The notes: a model not told the origin generated them from the letters alone. 64,000 nt of DNA from Gemella sp. zg-570 (GCF_018866345.1 NZ_CP076443.1:395501-459500); one strand, 5' to 3'. Shown: positions 15,961 through 25,271, numbered from the stretch's first letter. Made by a program: numbers and translations.

Positions 15961-17754
15961 ATGCAGGAAATAGAAGAAGTGTATTTAAATAATAAAGGAA
16001 AAATGTTTTGCAAATTATTTCAAGATTATTATGAAATACTAGATGATTCAATTTTTGAATATGAATTTCCTAAAATTAATGAAATTAATTTTCTTACAAT
16101 AAATAATATTAGAATACCAGTTATATCTATTAGAGATTATAGCACAGCTGTTGAATTTGTATCACAGTCTAATAATTTTGATAATTATTCTATTTGTATT
16201 TTAGAAACATACAATATATTATATATGATAAAACTTGAGGATTTAGAATCCGTAGTAATTAGGATAGTGGAAAATATTGACTATTCTATTTTGGAATTAT
16301 TTTCAAATAATTATGGAATAATAGCATATCATTCTTTTTTTAATAAACTTGAAGAAAATAATCAAGAAATAATTAAATTTACAAATTATAAATTGTTAAA
16401 TAATAAGTCTGTTGTATACAGAAAACATACAGGGAATATAGAGTATGTAGATGTAGTAAAATACCCTAATAAGAAAACTGTAGCATTTTCGGATGCAGAT
16501 CTAATTTCAGAAAATTATGAATTAGGAGATACACGATATTTAAGTGTCCATGATTCAAATAATTTAATTAGTTCCATAAGTGAATTATCTCCTGTTTATA
16601 AGGTGGAAAGTTTAGACGAATATAGTGATTTAAATTTTAAAATATATAAATCTTATTCGTCAAGAAAGGATATTGAAAATAAATTTTCTGTTCATGGTGG
16701 AAAGGGGAGTACAGATGTACAATCATTTTTTAGTGCGGTAGGAGAAGGAATAGAGAGATATTCTGCCAGATTATTTTTGTACGATAATAAATATATAATA
16801 ACAGATAGTTATAAAAATTTAAAGAGACTTGGGAGAAGAATTCTTAATCCTATAGAATTAAAATTAGATGAAAATTTTATAAATGAATATTCTCAATGTA
16901 AAAATTTTGAGTGGATTGAAGGATACTGTTTAACGAATAAGGAAAAAATTTTTTTACCAGCAAATAGTGTATTCTTTCCATATGATCGCCCTAAAGAACT
17001 TATGTTACATTCACAATCAACCACTGGAATTTCTTCAGAAGTAACATTTTCTAGAGCTATTTTGCAAGGTTTATTGGAAGTCTTAGAAAGAGATTCCTAT
17101 TCGATAGTACATAAAGCAAGGATGAAAGTTAAGGTAATTGAAATTAATGAATGTGATGATAAATCTATAAAAAGAATATTAAAATTTTTGAATGAAAAAG
17201 ATATAAACATTCATCTAACGTTAATTAGCCAATTTTCTTTTGTTCATGTTGTGCACTGTACATTGGAATCTAAAAAATATCCTATATATACACATGGTTC
17301 AGGGGCTAATTTGAGTATTCTTGTAGCAATAAAAAGAAGTATTTTTGAAGCAATACAGTTACGAGTTTCACAAAAAGAATTAGAGTATTTAATTAAAGAT
17401 AACATAGAGCATGAAGAAATACCTTCAGTTTTATGGGGAATGGGAATTAAAGAATATGTTTCACCCTTTTTAATTAATATAGATAGTGAAAAAATAAAAT
17501 TTACTAGTATAAATGATTTATCTACTGGGAATATAATATTAGATTTACAATTTTTAGTAGATAATTTAAAAAGAGAAAGCTACAATGTTTATTGTGCGAA
17601 TTTAACCCGAGATGATGTCCTTTTATATACAGCAAGAGTAATAGTCCCGGGATTACAAGATATAGATAATTATAATACTAAAGTAACAAAAAGATTAAAA
17701 AATATACTGAGAGAAAAAGGAAAGTTAATTAATACATTAAGAATGTTTAGTTAA
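15961..17754 (+). CDS. YcaO-domain RiPP cyclodehydratase-like enzyme
   Basis: A 597-aa protein. Residues 1-200 are an unassigned N-terminal region (possible leader-recognition or E1-like remnant); residues about 210-597 are a YcaO domain. Visible ATP/Mg motifs are GEGIERYSAR at 261-270, AILQGLLEVLERDSY at 366-380 and IFEAIQLR at 461-468, with a late ARVIVPGLQD at 558-567. YcaO enzymes phosphorylate the backbone amide to make azolines, thioamides or amidines. The C-terminus (INTLRMFS) lacks the PxPxP end common in azoline-forming YcaO proteins, and no separate ThiF/E1-like partner is seen in the operon. The exact chemistry is therefore open. A ribosome binding site (tggaggtagg) lies upstream. 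The arginase gene starts 10 bases downstream. Confidence 0.85.
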   Translation: MQEIEEVYLNNKGKMFCKLFQDYYEILDDSIFEYEFPKINEINFLTINNIRIPVISIRDYSTAVEFVSQSNNFDNYSICILETYNILYMIKLEDLESVVIRIVENIDYSILELFSNNYGIIAYHSFFNKLEENNQEIIKFTNYKLLNNKSVVYRKHTGNIEYVDVVKYPNKKTVAFSDADLISENYELGDTRYLSVHDSNNLISSISELSPVYKVESLDEYSDLNFKIYKSYSSRKDIENKFSVHGGKGSTDVQSFFSAVGEGIERYSARLFLYDNKYIITDSYKNLKRLGRRILNPIELKLDENFINEYSQCKNFEWIEGYCLTNKEKIFLPANSVFFPYDRPKELMLHSQSTTGISSEVTFSRAILQGLLEVLERDSYSIVHKARMKVKVIEINECDDKSIKRILKFLNEKDINIHLTLISQFSFVHVVHCTLESKKYPIYTHGSGANLSILVAIKRSIFEAIQLRVSQKELEYLIKDNIEHEEIPSVLWGMGIKEYVSPFLINIDSEKIKFTSINDLSTGNIILDLQFLVDNLKRESYNVYCANLTRDDVLLYTARVIVPGLQDIDNYNTKVTKRLKNILREKGKLINTLRMFS

Positions 17755-17764
17755 GGATTTAATT

Positions 17765-18868
17765 ATGAAATATTTTATTAATAATTACATTAAAAGAGAA
17801 GAGAATGGAATAAGAATTTCAGAAATTTATTTAGAAATGAATAAAGAAAGCGCAGATTTTTTATATAAGAATAGAGGTAAATATATTGATATTTTATTTG
17901 GCAATGATGATATAGAGATATTAATTAATTATAGTTTTATAAGCTTATTTCCAAATTATTATAATTTGATTCCTAATACAAGTTATTCTTTATTTGGGAT
18001 TGATAGTAGATGTTTACTAGAAGATTTGAATGATGTAGAGAGTAGAGAGAAGAAGGTTGGAGTTTTTGAATTTCCTTATTTTCAAGGGACAATAAAGCAT
18101 AATTACAATAGAGATTCTATTTCTATACTAAAGGATATGTCAAATAAATTTCCAAATCCAAATATAAGTATAAGAGAAAATAAAGATTTAGATGTCGAAT
18201 GTTCATATATCTATGATTACGGGTTCCTTAATATAAATTTTAATAGTAAAATGATAAATGAAATTGAATCTATATCTTATAAAATATACTCTTCAAATAA
18301 TAATATATTCCCTTTGTTTTTGGGAGGGGATCATACTATAACATACCCGATTGTCAAAGGAATAAATAATAGTGGTTATAAGTCATTAAGGTTATTGTAT
18401 TTTGATGCACATTTAGATATATCAGAACTAGAAGAATTACACAATGGAAATGTAATGAAAAAATTAAAAGAAAGCTTTAGTGGAGATATAGAGTTGATAA
18501 ATTTTGGTGCGAGGAGTCCATTATTTATAGAAGAATATAACACTTCAAGAGACTTGACAAAATTTACTGATATAGAAAACTTAATAACTTACTTAAAAAA
18601 GAATAAGAATATACCATTATATATTTCGATTGATTTGGATTATTTAGATCCTGTTTATAATCCGGGGGTTACTTATCCTGTACCAAATGGTTCAACTGTA
18701 AATAACTTATTGGAAATTATTAGGAAAATATTTGATTTAGATGTGAAAGTTTTAGGAATTGATATTGTAGAATATAATTCCAGCAATGATTTGTCTCTTG
18801 TAGGGGCCAACACATCTGCATATTTAATCTACAATTTATTAAAAGATATGGCAAAATTTTATAAATAA
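17765..18868 (+). CDS. Arginase-family enzyme with N-terminal extension, candidate peptide arginase
   Basis: A 367-aa protein. About 110 N-terminal residues of unknown fold precede a ureohydrolase domain with intact metal motifs: LGGDHT near 188-193, FDAHLD near 212-217, the histidine in ELHNGN, SIDLDYLDP near 291-299 and GIDIVEYN. The extension is unusual for free-arginine arginases and could bind the leader peptide. The gene lies between YcaO and LanB-like genes, so peptidyl Arg38 of the precursor is the obvious candidate substrate, giving ornithine. Peptide arginases are known from landornamide biosynthesis; here the partner enzymes differ. Agmatinase-like activity on a small molecule cannot be excluded. 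Confidence 0.75.
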   Translation: MKYFINNYIKREENGIRISEIYLEMNKESADFLYKNRGKYIDILFGNDDIEILINYSFISLFPNYYNLIPNTSYSLFGIDSRCLLEDLNDVESREKKVGVFEFPYFQGTIKHNYNRDSISILKDMSNKFPNPNISIRENKDLDVECSYIYDYGFLNINFNSKMINEIESISYKIYSSNNNIFPLFLGGDHTITYPIVKGINNSGYKSLRLLYFDAHLDISELEELHNGNVMKKLKESFSGDIELINFGARSPLFIEEYNTSRDLTKFTDIENLITYLKKNKNIPLYISIDLDYLDPVYNPGVTYPVPNGSTVNNLLEIIRKIFDLDVKVLGIDIVEYNSSNDLSLVGANTSAYLIYNLLKDMAKFYK

Positions 18869-18881
18869 GTAAGGAGAATAT

Positions 18882-21299
18882 ATGAATTTCAAAAAAATAA
18901 CATTAAGAAAACCAGTATTATCAATGGGGAAATTTGATAATTCTTTCTCAGATATTGATATTATACTAAAATTCATGAATATATATACTCCTGAAGGTAA
19001 GACTAAATACGTAAATAGAATGAGGTATAGAACAAATCCTCTATTTGGTATGGTACTAGAACATAATGTGACTATAAGTGAAAAGAAAGTTGAGTATAGT
19101 TATCCTGAATTGAAAAAAGCCAATATTTTCTATGTTCCTACTGGAAAATATTTCTTTAATAGGGAATTTATGGACTATGGTGATTACTATGAATTAAAAA
19201 AAAATGGTGAATTAATAAGGATAGAAAAAATTTATCTTAAAGATATAGTAGAATTTTGTACAAAAAATAGATTTATAAATAATGAGTTATTATATAAATT
19301 ATTAAACTTTAGATTACTTGGCTATTCTGATAGTGACATTAGGTTATTAGTCGAAAATTTATTGGAAAATAAGTTTTTACTTCCTGAATCAGAAGAAAAA
19401 ATAGTATTATCTGATATATCTGAAGATGGGATACTTGTACGTCCAAGATTAAGTAATGAGATGTATTATTTAGATCTTCCAAGTAATGATATAGTAGAAT
19501 TGGGTAATTTTTTAGGTAGATTGCGTAAAAAGAGAAATCTAAAAGGTTATTATGAATTAGTAGAAGAATTTACAGATGCGTATTCTTTTATAAAAATAAG
19601 TATACTAGATATTTTGAAAAACTACAATTTTTTGAATAAAGTAAATGAATTTATATCTATTAATGAGTATGATGGAAGTGAAGAATGGACTAAATTTATA
19701 TGTGAACACCTAGATGCTTATTTTATGACTAATGATAAAAATTTTTTGGATATTAGAGTAAAAAAACTTAATTTTGAGAAGAACTATGAATATAATTTCG
19801 ATGTTACTGTTAATATAATAGAAGTTAAAGGAAAATTATTATATAACTTGGATACATCTAAACCTTTATATAGAAGTTTTTCTATAAATGAAGAGATACA
19901 AGAAAATAAGTATTCGTTAAATTATAAATCAGAGAATAATATTACTAATTATTTTTTAAAAAATAAACAAAAAAAAGGAATAAATATTAATTATTCAAGA
20001 AATATATCTAGCGATTTAAATTTAAATGATTTATTTTTAACTGTGAATGAAAAAAATAGAGAATTTATATTAACTGATAAAGACGGTAAGCAGGTAGATA
20101 TAAGTATAAATTCACCAATTAATCTAAAATTACTAGATGATGTATGTAGACTTCTATTACTAGTTTCTAATATAGATAATATAGCTTATAATTATATACC
20201 AACTTTAATAAAAGATTATAACTATATACCAAGATTAATGATTAATAGAAAATTTATTATTTATAGGGAACAGTTTGTTATTAAGTATAATAAGTTATTA
20301 TTTTCTGATATATCTAAATTTAGAGACGTACTATTGAAAATATACGAAATGTGTGAATCTCAAGATTTTTCTTATGTAATAAGTGATGTGGAAATATTTG
20401 TAGATTTTAATGATAGCAATGTAATTTTTTTCTTATTTAAAGAATTAAAAAAATATTCAATCCTGCATTTTAAAGAATTTATACAGAAAGACAGTATAAT
20501 ATATGAAAAAAATGAACATTATGCTAATGAAGTGATTATTTCATATGATGTAGGTAGTCATAATAGTAAAGATAATTGTACTAAGTTGTACCCAATAGTA
20601 GAAAATCCATATAAAAGGGATATGTTGAAAGATTGGATATATTTAGAGTTGGTTTTAGATTCTTTTATAAGTGATGTCTTTCTAGCATTAAATAGTATTT
20701 TAGAAAATGACATAAAATTTTTTTATCTATTCTATATTAATGGTAATAATGAAAGAGTATTGAGATTAAGGTGTAAAGGAATAAATAATTTTCATAAAAT
20801 TACTTTTATATTGAGTAGCTTTAAATTAAATAATTTCAAGATATTACCTTATGAAAAAGAAATTTGCAGATACTATAATTTAGGAATTGATAATTTTGAA
20901 AAATTTTCCTGTGAAGATTCAAAAAGAATTTTGAATACTCTAAAAGATTGTGTAGATTTTGATAATATGACCGAATTAGAAAAATTTATGTTGATGTTAG
21001 AGAATACAGTATATCTTTTTGATTATTTTTCAATTGCTTATGAGTCTAGATATACAATGCTAAAAAAATATATAAAAGGAAAGGAAGATAGAGATAAAAA
21101 AAAATTAGTGAAAATAAATATAAATTTAAATAAAAGAAAAATAAAATATTTTACTAATAAAAATTATATCAGAGCTGAACATCTTTCCCTGATACATTTA
21201 AGTAATGTAAGATTAGTGGGGAATGAGTTGGATATTGAAAGAGAAGTGTACAAATATTTAGCAATTTTTTATAAGGAGGAAAAATGGAGAACGAAATAA
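18882..21299 (+). CDS. LanB-like peptide dehydratase with SpaB-type C-terminal domain
   Basis: An 805-aa protein. Near residues 46-57, RMRYRTNPLFGM corresponds to the R..RPTPFGLFAG motif of LanB glutamylation domains. From about residue 580 it matches the SpaB_C elimination domain: KDWIYLELVLDSF, FFYLFYINGN, RVLRLRCKG, ILPYEKEICRYYNLG near 652, and DS..IL. Both halves are present, so it is shorter than, but organised like, full-length LanB (about 1000 aa). Such enzymes use glutamyl-tRNA to activate Ser/Thr and then eliminate glutamate, giving dehydro-residues. The substrate would be Ser35/40/41 of the precursor. Its end overlaps the next gene by 16 bases. Confidence 0.75.
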   Translation: MNFKKITLRKPVLSMGKFDNSFSDIDIILKFMNIYTPEGKTKYVNRMRYRTNPLFGMVLEHNVTISEKKVEYSYPELKKANIFYVPTGKYFFNREFMDYGDYYELKKNGELIRIEKIYLKDIVEFCTKNRFINNELLYKLLNFRLLGYSDSDIRLLVENLLENKFLLPESEEKIVLSDISEDGILVRPRLSNEMYYLDLPSNDIVELGNFLGRLRKKRNLKGYYELVEEFTDAYSFIKISILDILKNYNFLNKVNEFISINEYDGSEEWTKFICEHLDAYFMTNDKNFLDIRVKKLNFEKNYEYNFDVTVNIIEVKGKLLYNLDTSKPLYRSFSINEEIQENKYSLNYKSENNITNYFLKNKQKKGININYSRNISSDLNLNDLFLTVNEKNREFILTDKDGKQVDISINSPINLKLLDDVCRLLLLVSNIDNIAYNYIPTLIKDYNYIPRLMINRKFIIYREQFVIKYNKLLFSDISKFRDVLLKIYEMCESQDFSYVISDVEIFVDFNDSNVIFFLFKELKKYSILHFKEFIQKDSIIYEKNEHYANEVIISYDVGSHNSKDNCTKLYPIVENPYKRDMLKDWIYLELVLDSFISDVFLALNSILENDIKFFYLFYINGNNERVLRLRCKGINNFHKITFILSSFKLNNFKILPYEKEICRYYNLGIDNFEKFSCEDSKRILNTLKDCVDFDNMTELEKFMLMLENTVYLFDYFSIAYESRYTMLKKYIKGKEDRDKKKLVKININLNKRKIKYFTNKNYIRAEHLSLIHLSNVRLVGNELDIEREVYKYLAIFYKEEKWRTK

Positions 21300-21556
21300 T
21301 AAATAGATATTTGAGAAATGGACGATTAACTGTTATCCCCAAAAAAGAGAATGTAAAAATAATTATATTTTCATATTTATTGGGTGAATTACAAAAAGAA
21401 AATGAAATGTTTTCTGAAAAGGAGCTCAATAAATTTTTGAAAAAATATTATGATGACTATGCTATTTTGAGAAGATATATGATTGACTATGGTTTTTTAA
21501 AGAGAGATAATTATGGAGAAAAGTATACAATAAATAAAAAAGTTAAAGGAGAATAG
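21284..21556 (+). CDS. DUF2087-domain small protein
   Basis: A 90-aa protein overlapping the LanB-like gene by 16 bases, with taaggaggaaaa as ribosome binding site. The sequence follows the DUF2087 pattern: GRLTVIPKKE near residue 13, SEKELNKFLKKYYDDYAILRRYMIDYGFL, and a final basic/aromatic YT stretch. This winged-helix-like domain occurs alone or fused to regulators. Embedded in the modification operon it could be an autoregulator, or a peptide-binding accessory protein; the sequence alone does not decide. Confidence 0.65.
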   Translation: MENEIINRYLRNGRLTVIPKKENVKIIIFSYLLGELQKENEMFSEKELNKFLKKYYDDYAILRRYMIDYGFLKRDNYGEKYTINKKVKGE

Positions 21557-21561
21557 TATTG

Positions 21562-22755
21562 ATGATTAAAAATATTACTAATAAATATTTTATCTTAACT
21601 AGTGGTCTTGCTATGGGAATAGCTATGTTTAACCCAATATTATATATTTTTTTATTAAATCAAGGTTTTACCTACTCACAATTAGGGATATATTTAGCAT
21701 TATTTTTCTTATTTTCATTTTTAACAGAGGTACCTTGTGGAGTAATAACGGATGTAATAGGAGTAAAAAAGACATTACTATTAAGTTGTATTTTTAGAGT
21801 GATCGGATTAATTTTTTTATTAACCCAAAATTTTTACTTACTGTTAATTTCAGCATTATTTTCAGCAATTGCAGAATCTTTTCAATCTGGAACTTTACAA
21901 AGTTGGATTGTAAATAGTTTGGATGAAATAGGAAAAAAGGAAGAAATTTCAAAAATTTTTTCAAGAAGTATGATGATAACTTCGTCATTAACGATGATTG
22001 TTGGTTTTGTGAGTTCTAAAATTTTGTTTAAGCATAATCAAAGTGCGTCACTGATAGCTAGTATTATTATTTTTTCTTTAGTATTTTTAATTGTTTTAAG
22101 TGCATTCCCTAGAACATTTTTAAATAGAGGAAAATTAGATATAATAAGTATTATAAAAAATTCATCAGAGCATTTAAAAAGTACAGTTTTAAAATTATCA
22201 ATTTTGAAAAGTTCAACTTTGCTAATTTTATTGCTATTAATGCCTTCCATTTTAGATGCTGGTCCATCAAATCAATGGCAATCTATTTTTTATATACCTA
22301 ACCTAGATTTTTTAAATGGGTATATATGGGTGATAATTTGTATTTCAGGAATGTTAGGTAGCTTTTTATCAGAAAAAATAGGGAAAGTCGAGAGTAATAA
22401 GTTGTTGTTTACTACTTTACTCATAATGAATAGCATATTAGTAATTGTCATTTATTTTATTAATTTACCAATATTAAAATTTTTAATTTTTATAGTTTAT
22501 ATTATTTTCTTTACGGTACTTTCTATACGATCAAGTGTGATTCTACACGAAGAAATAATATTATATAATAAAAGTAGAACGACCTTAGTTTCTATATTTT
22601 ACGCAGTAGAATCTTTAATAATGAGTGCAGCAGTTTTCCTTAATGGAGTATTATCTGATACTTTTGAAGTAACATTTGTTTGGTTAATATTCGCTGTATT
22701 TGTTTTACTGATACTTATGATTATTTTTGGTGTAAAACGATGGAAAAACAATTAA
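21562..22755 (+). CDS. MFS exporter
   Basis: About 397 aa with 11-12 hydrophobic helices. The loop between helices 2 and 3 carries EVPCGVITDVIGVKKTLLLS, the classic MFS motif A region. The start at 21562 is preceded by aaaggagaa; a TTG one codon earlier is equally possible. It lies two to five bases after the DUF2087 gene and overlaps the next gene. The likely role is export of the mature peptide or self-immunity; the ABC-2 exporter of the divergent operon may do the same for the other peptide. Confidence 0.8.
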   Translation: MIKNITNKYFILTSGLAMGIAMFNPILYIFLLNQGFTYSQLGIYLALFFLFSFLTEVPCGVITDVIGVKKTLLLSCIFRVIGLIFLLTQNFYLLLISALFSAIAESFQSGTLQSWIVNSLDEIGKKEEISKIFSRSMMITSSLTMIVGFVSSKILFKHNQSASLIASIIIFSLVFLIVLSAFPRTFLNRGKLDIISIIKNSSEHLKSTVLKLSILKSSTLLILLLLMPSILDAGPSNQWQSIFYIPNLDFLNGYIWVIICISGMLGSFLSEKIGKVESNKLLFTTLLIMNSILVIVIYFINLPILKFLIFIVYIIFFTVLSIRSSVILHEEIILYNKSRTTLVSIFYAVESLIMSAAVFLNGVLSDTFEVTFVWLIFAVFVLLILMIIFGVKRWKNN

Positions 22756-23765
22756 CAGATAAATTGCTGTATGCAATTATTGAACAGAGAGATTCTATTG
22801 AGTATTTAGCCAGTATTTTACCAAGAGAAAACTTGTTAGAGTATGAAAGGGCGCTAGATAAAAATATTATAATGATAAAAGATGCAAGTGAGGAAGATAT
22901 AATGGAATTATTTAGAAAATATCCACCTAATTTGCCCAATATTGAATTCAGTTTAGAAGGTATTGATATAAAATGTGAGAATTTTATTAATGAAAGTATA
23001 AATAATAATATAAAAAAATACAAGTTTGATTATTATATATGGAGAGATAAAAATGGATTAAAACCATTAATAGATACGTTTAAAGAAAATTATCAATATT
23101 ATGTATTTGGTATAAAAGATAGCGATGTCTTTAATGAGATAAATATAACTAATATTTTGAATTTAATAAAATTTGATATATCTTTATATAACTTTGTAAG
23201 TAAAACATTATGTGAGAATTTAATTTATTTAAATGAAAACTATTATAGATGTGTGTATCTACCATTGAGCAGAGAAAATATATTAATTTTTCCTAATAAT
23301 TATAATAATATTTTTAATAATATATATATATTACATGAAATATCTCATGTTATTTTAAATTATTTTAAAATAAGATATAACTTAATTTTATCAATAGAGG
23401 AAGAAGAAAAGTTTGCTCATTTAATAGAAAGCTCCATTTGCAATGATATTTTAATAAAAAATTTAAAATACTATAGAAAATTTATTACTAACTTGTTGAT
23501 TGAAAATATCGTGAAAACAGAATTTCAAAGGATATTATATAAAGATTTTGAAAACTATAAAGATTATAATAGTAAAAAATTATTGTTAAATAAATTATCA
23601 AAACAATATGGGTTACCAGAAAATTATAATATTTTAGATATTTTTATTGAAGAGATTCCTTTTTATTCCGGTGCATATATTTTAGGTCAAATAGGAGCAG
23701 TAAGTAATTTGAACATGTATTCTTTAAAAGAGTGTTTAATATATATAGAAAATATATATAGCTGA
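22740..23765 (+). CDS. Putative zinc metallopeptidase (HEXXH), candidate leader peptidase
   Basis: The chosen ATG at 22740 overlaps the MFS gene by 16 bases and gives 341 aa; the frame is open upstream to 22680. In the middle, YILHEISHVIL holds an HEXXH zinc motif (HEISH), followed by EEEEKFAHLIESSI, resembling the downstream glutamate arrangement of ImmA/IrrE-like and other gluzincin-type proteases. No signal peptide or membrane segment is seen. As the last gene of the RiPP operon, it is a good candidate for removing the leader. The family is not otherwise recognised. Confidence 0.6.
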   Translation: MEKQLTDKLLYAIIEQRDSIEYLASILPRENLLEYERALDKNIIMIKDASEEDIMELFRKYPPNLPNIEFSLEGIDIKCENFINESINNNIKKYKFDYYIWRDKNGLKPLIDTFKENYQYYVFGIKDSDVFNEINITNILNLIKFDISLYNFVSKTLCENLIYLNENYYRCVYLPLSRENILIFPNNYNNIFNNIYILHEISHVILNYFKIRYNLILSIEEEEKFAHLIESSICNDILIKNLKYYRKFITNLLIENIVKTEFQRILYKDFENYKDYNSKKLLLNKLSKQYGLPENYNILDIFIEEIPFYSGAYILGQIGAVSNLNMYSLKECLIYIENIYS

Positions 23766-23794
23766 AAGGTTCTATTTAATTCTCAATTCTATGA

Positions 23795-23836
23795 AAAATT
23801 GAACTGCACCTCCTAAAGTTTTGTCTAACTTTTGGG
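23795..23836. mobile_element. Terminal remnant of an IS element
   Basis: The stretch gaactgcacctcctaaag followed by ttttgtctaacttttgg resembles the ends of IS3-family elements of Gram-positive cocci. Only the end is left; no transposase of that element adjoins it. It marks the right border of the RiPP operon. Confidence 0.4.
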
Positions 23837-23866
23837 ATTCATAACATTATAGCTATACCAAGAAAC

Positions 23867-24476
23867 ATAAGAAAAAAAGTAAAAACAATATGTATTTATA
23901 TATATCCACCCTATATGAAACTAATAAAAGAAATATTTCCTAAAGCAGAAATAATAATAGATAGGTTTCATATAGTACAGAATATAAATAGAGAATTCAA
24001 TAAATACAGAATACAACTAATGAATAAATTCAAAAATAAAGAAAGGCATATATATATATAATTAAAAATATATTGGAGGTTACTATTAAAAGAATATAGT
24101 GAAATAAACTATCAGAAAACTCACTATTCAAGAACATTTGGAAGAACAGTATCTAACAAAGAAGTATTAGATTACATACTATCAATAGATCAAATATTGG
24201 CTAACAACTATAAAATAATGCAAGAAATAAGGTATGCATTAAAGACAAGAAATATAGAATTATTTAAAGAAACTATAAATAATAATGAAGATACTTACTC
24301 TTAAGGTATGATCAAAGCTATTAAAACTATTAAAAAATATGAAGATTATATGATAAATAGCTTGAGATATAACTATTCTAATGGTGTTCTAGAAGGGATT
24401 AATAATAAAATAAAACTTATTAAAAGAGTATCTTATGGGTACATCATTTTATAATTTTAGGTTAAGAATTTTAATT
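23867..24476 (+). pseudogene. ISL3-family transposase fragment
   Basis: An open stretch interrupted by two in-frame stops reads YMKLIKEIFPKAEIIIDRFH (catalytic Asp region), IVQNINREFNKYR, YWRLLLKEY and finally NGVLEGINNKIKLIKRVSYGY (catalytic Glu region). These are diagnostic of ISL3-family transposases. The N-terminal zinc-finger half is missing. Downstream, at about 24571-24595, a degenerate ISL3-like terminal repeat ends in gacttagagcc. Confidence 0.8.
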
Positions 24477-24523
24477 GTATTTAGATTATTGGCGAATTAT
24501 GATAAGAAAAATGACATTAAAAA

Positions 24524-24559
24524 TAATCTTATGCAGCAGAATTCTGCTGCATAAGATTA
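24524..24559. terminator. Perfect 36-bp palindrome
   Basis: Positions 24524-24541 and 24542-24559 are exact reverse complements with no spacer, centred on the EcoRI-like gaattc core. It follows the ISL3 transposase remnant and has no T-run on the plus side. It may be the terminator inside the IS end or a protein-binding palindrome. Confidence 0.55.
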
Positions 24560-24662
24560 CCATTAATTTCCATCCCCAGGATTTGACTTAGAGCCAAAAT
24601 TCTCCATGCCTCGTATTTATTATACAGCCAAAATTTCTCTTGGTCTTTGTTTTTATTTATAG

Positions 24663-25271
24663 TTATGGAGTTTTTTGAAATTTACTTATGCAAATATCAT
24701 TATTAATATTATTTTTATATACTTTATTTTTTCTAGTTTTTTTATCAGTTATAACTAGGTGATGGGGATCTATTAAAAATATAATATATTTGTTTTTGTT
24801 AAAATCCTTGTATAAAAATATTCTATAAGGTGTTGACATTTTCAATTTATCTAAAATATTATATTTTAAAAACATATCCTCAAATTTTAAAAAATCATCT
24901 TCGCTAATAAATTTAAGCATAATTTCTTTTGTTTTTTTATAAATATCAGGTTTTATATCTTTTAAATCAACACTAAGTAGTATAGCTTTATTTTCATTAT
25001 TTAATTGAACTAGATTATCAAATAAGTTTGACACTTTTTCTTTGTAATCACTAATTTGATGTCTATTTAAAAAATTAGTAAACTCACTATTTTTTATATT
25101 AAATGATTTAAGGGTGTTTTCCTCGTAAATTTGATAGTCTGATTCTTCAGTAACTTGTAAAAATTTTGATGACTTAATACTATTGCTACTTTTTAATGAT
25201 GAATTTGATTTTATGTTGTTTTTTTTATTTTCCATAATATTAAATGCTTTGGAAAATTTTTCTGTATTCAT
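24663..25271 (-). CDS. Putative toxin partner of a Panacea-type toxin-antitoxin pair
   Basis: A 202-aa protein whose start overlaps the end of the upstream Panacea gene by 32 bases, the arrangement expected of a toxin-antitoxin operon. The N-terminal 40 residues are a Ser/Lys/Asn-rich linker. The C-terminal half is a compact domain with MSTPYRIFLYKDF, KYIIFLIDPHHLVIT and a final Lys/Asn-rich strand. I do not recognise a toxin family; Panacea antitoxins are known to pair with many unrelated toxins. Ribosome binding is weak, in line with translational coupling. Confidence 0.5.
   Translation of the reverse strand: MNTEKFSKAFNIMENKKNNIKSNSSLKSSNSIKSSKFLQVTEESDYQIYEENTLKSFNIKNSEFTNFLNRHQISDYKEKVSNLFDNLVQLNNENKAILLSVDLKDIKPDIYKKTKEIMLKFISEDDFLKFEDMFLKYNILDKLKMSTPYRIFLYKDFNKNKYIIFLIDPHHLVITDKKTRKNKVYKNNINNDICISKFQKTP

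Noticed and set aside
22680-22739. Upstream start of the HEXXH protein at 22680
   Set aside because: The additional 20 codons lie entirely inside the MFS gene and give a sequence unlike a protein N-terminus. The ATG at 22740 gives a normal overlapping start.
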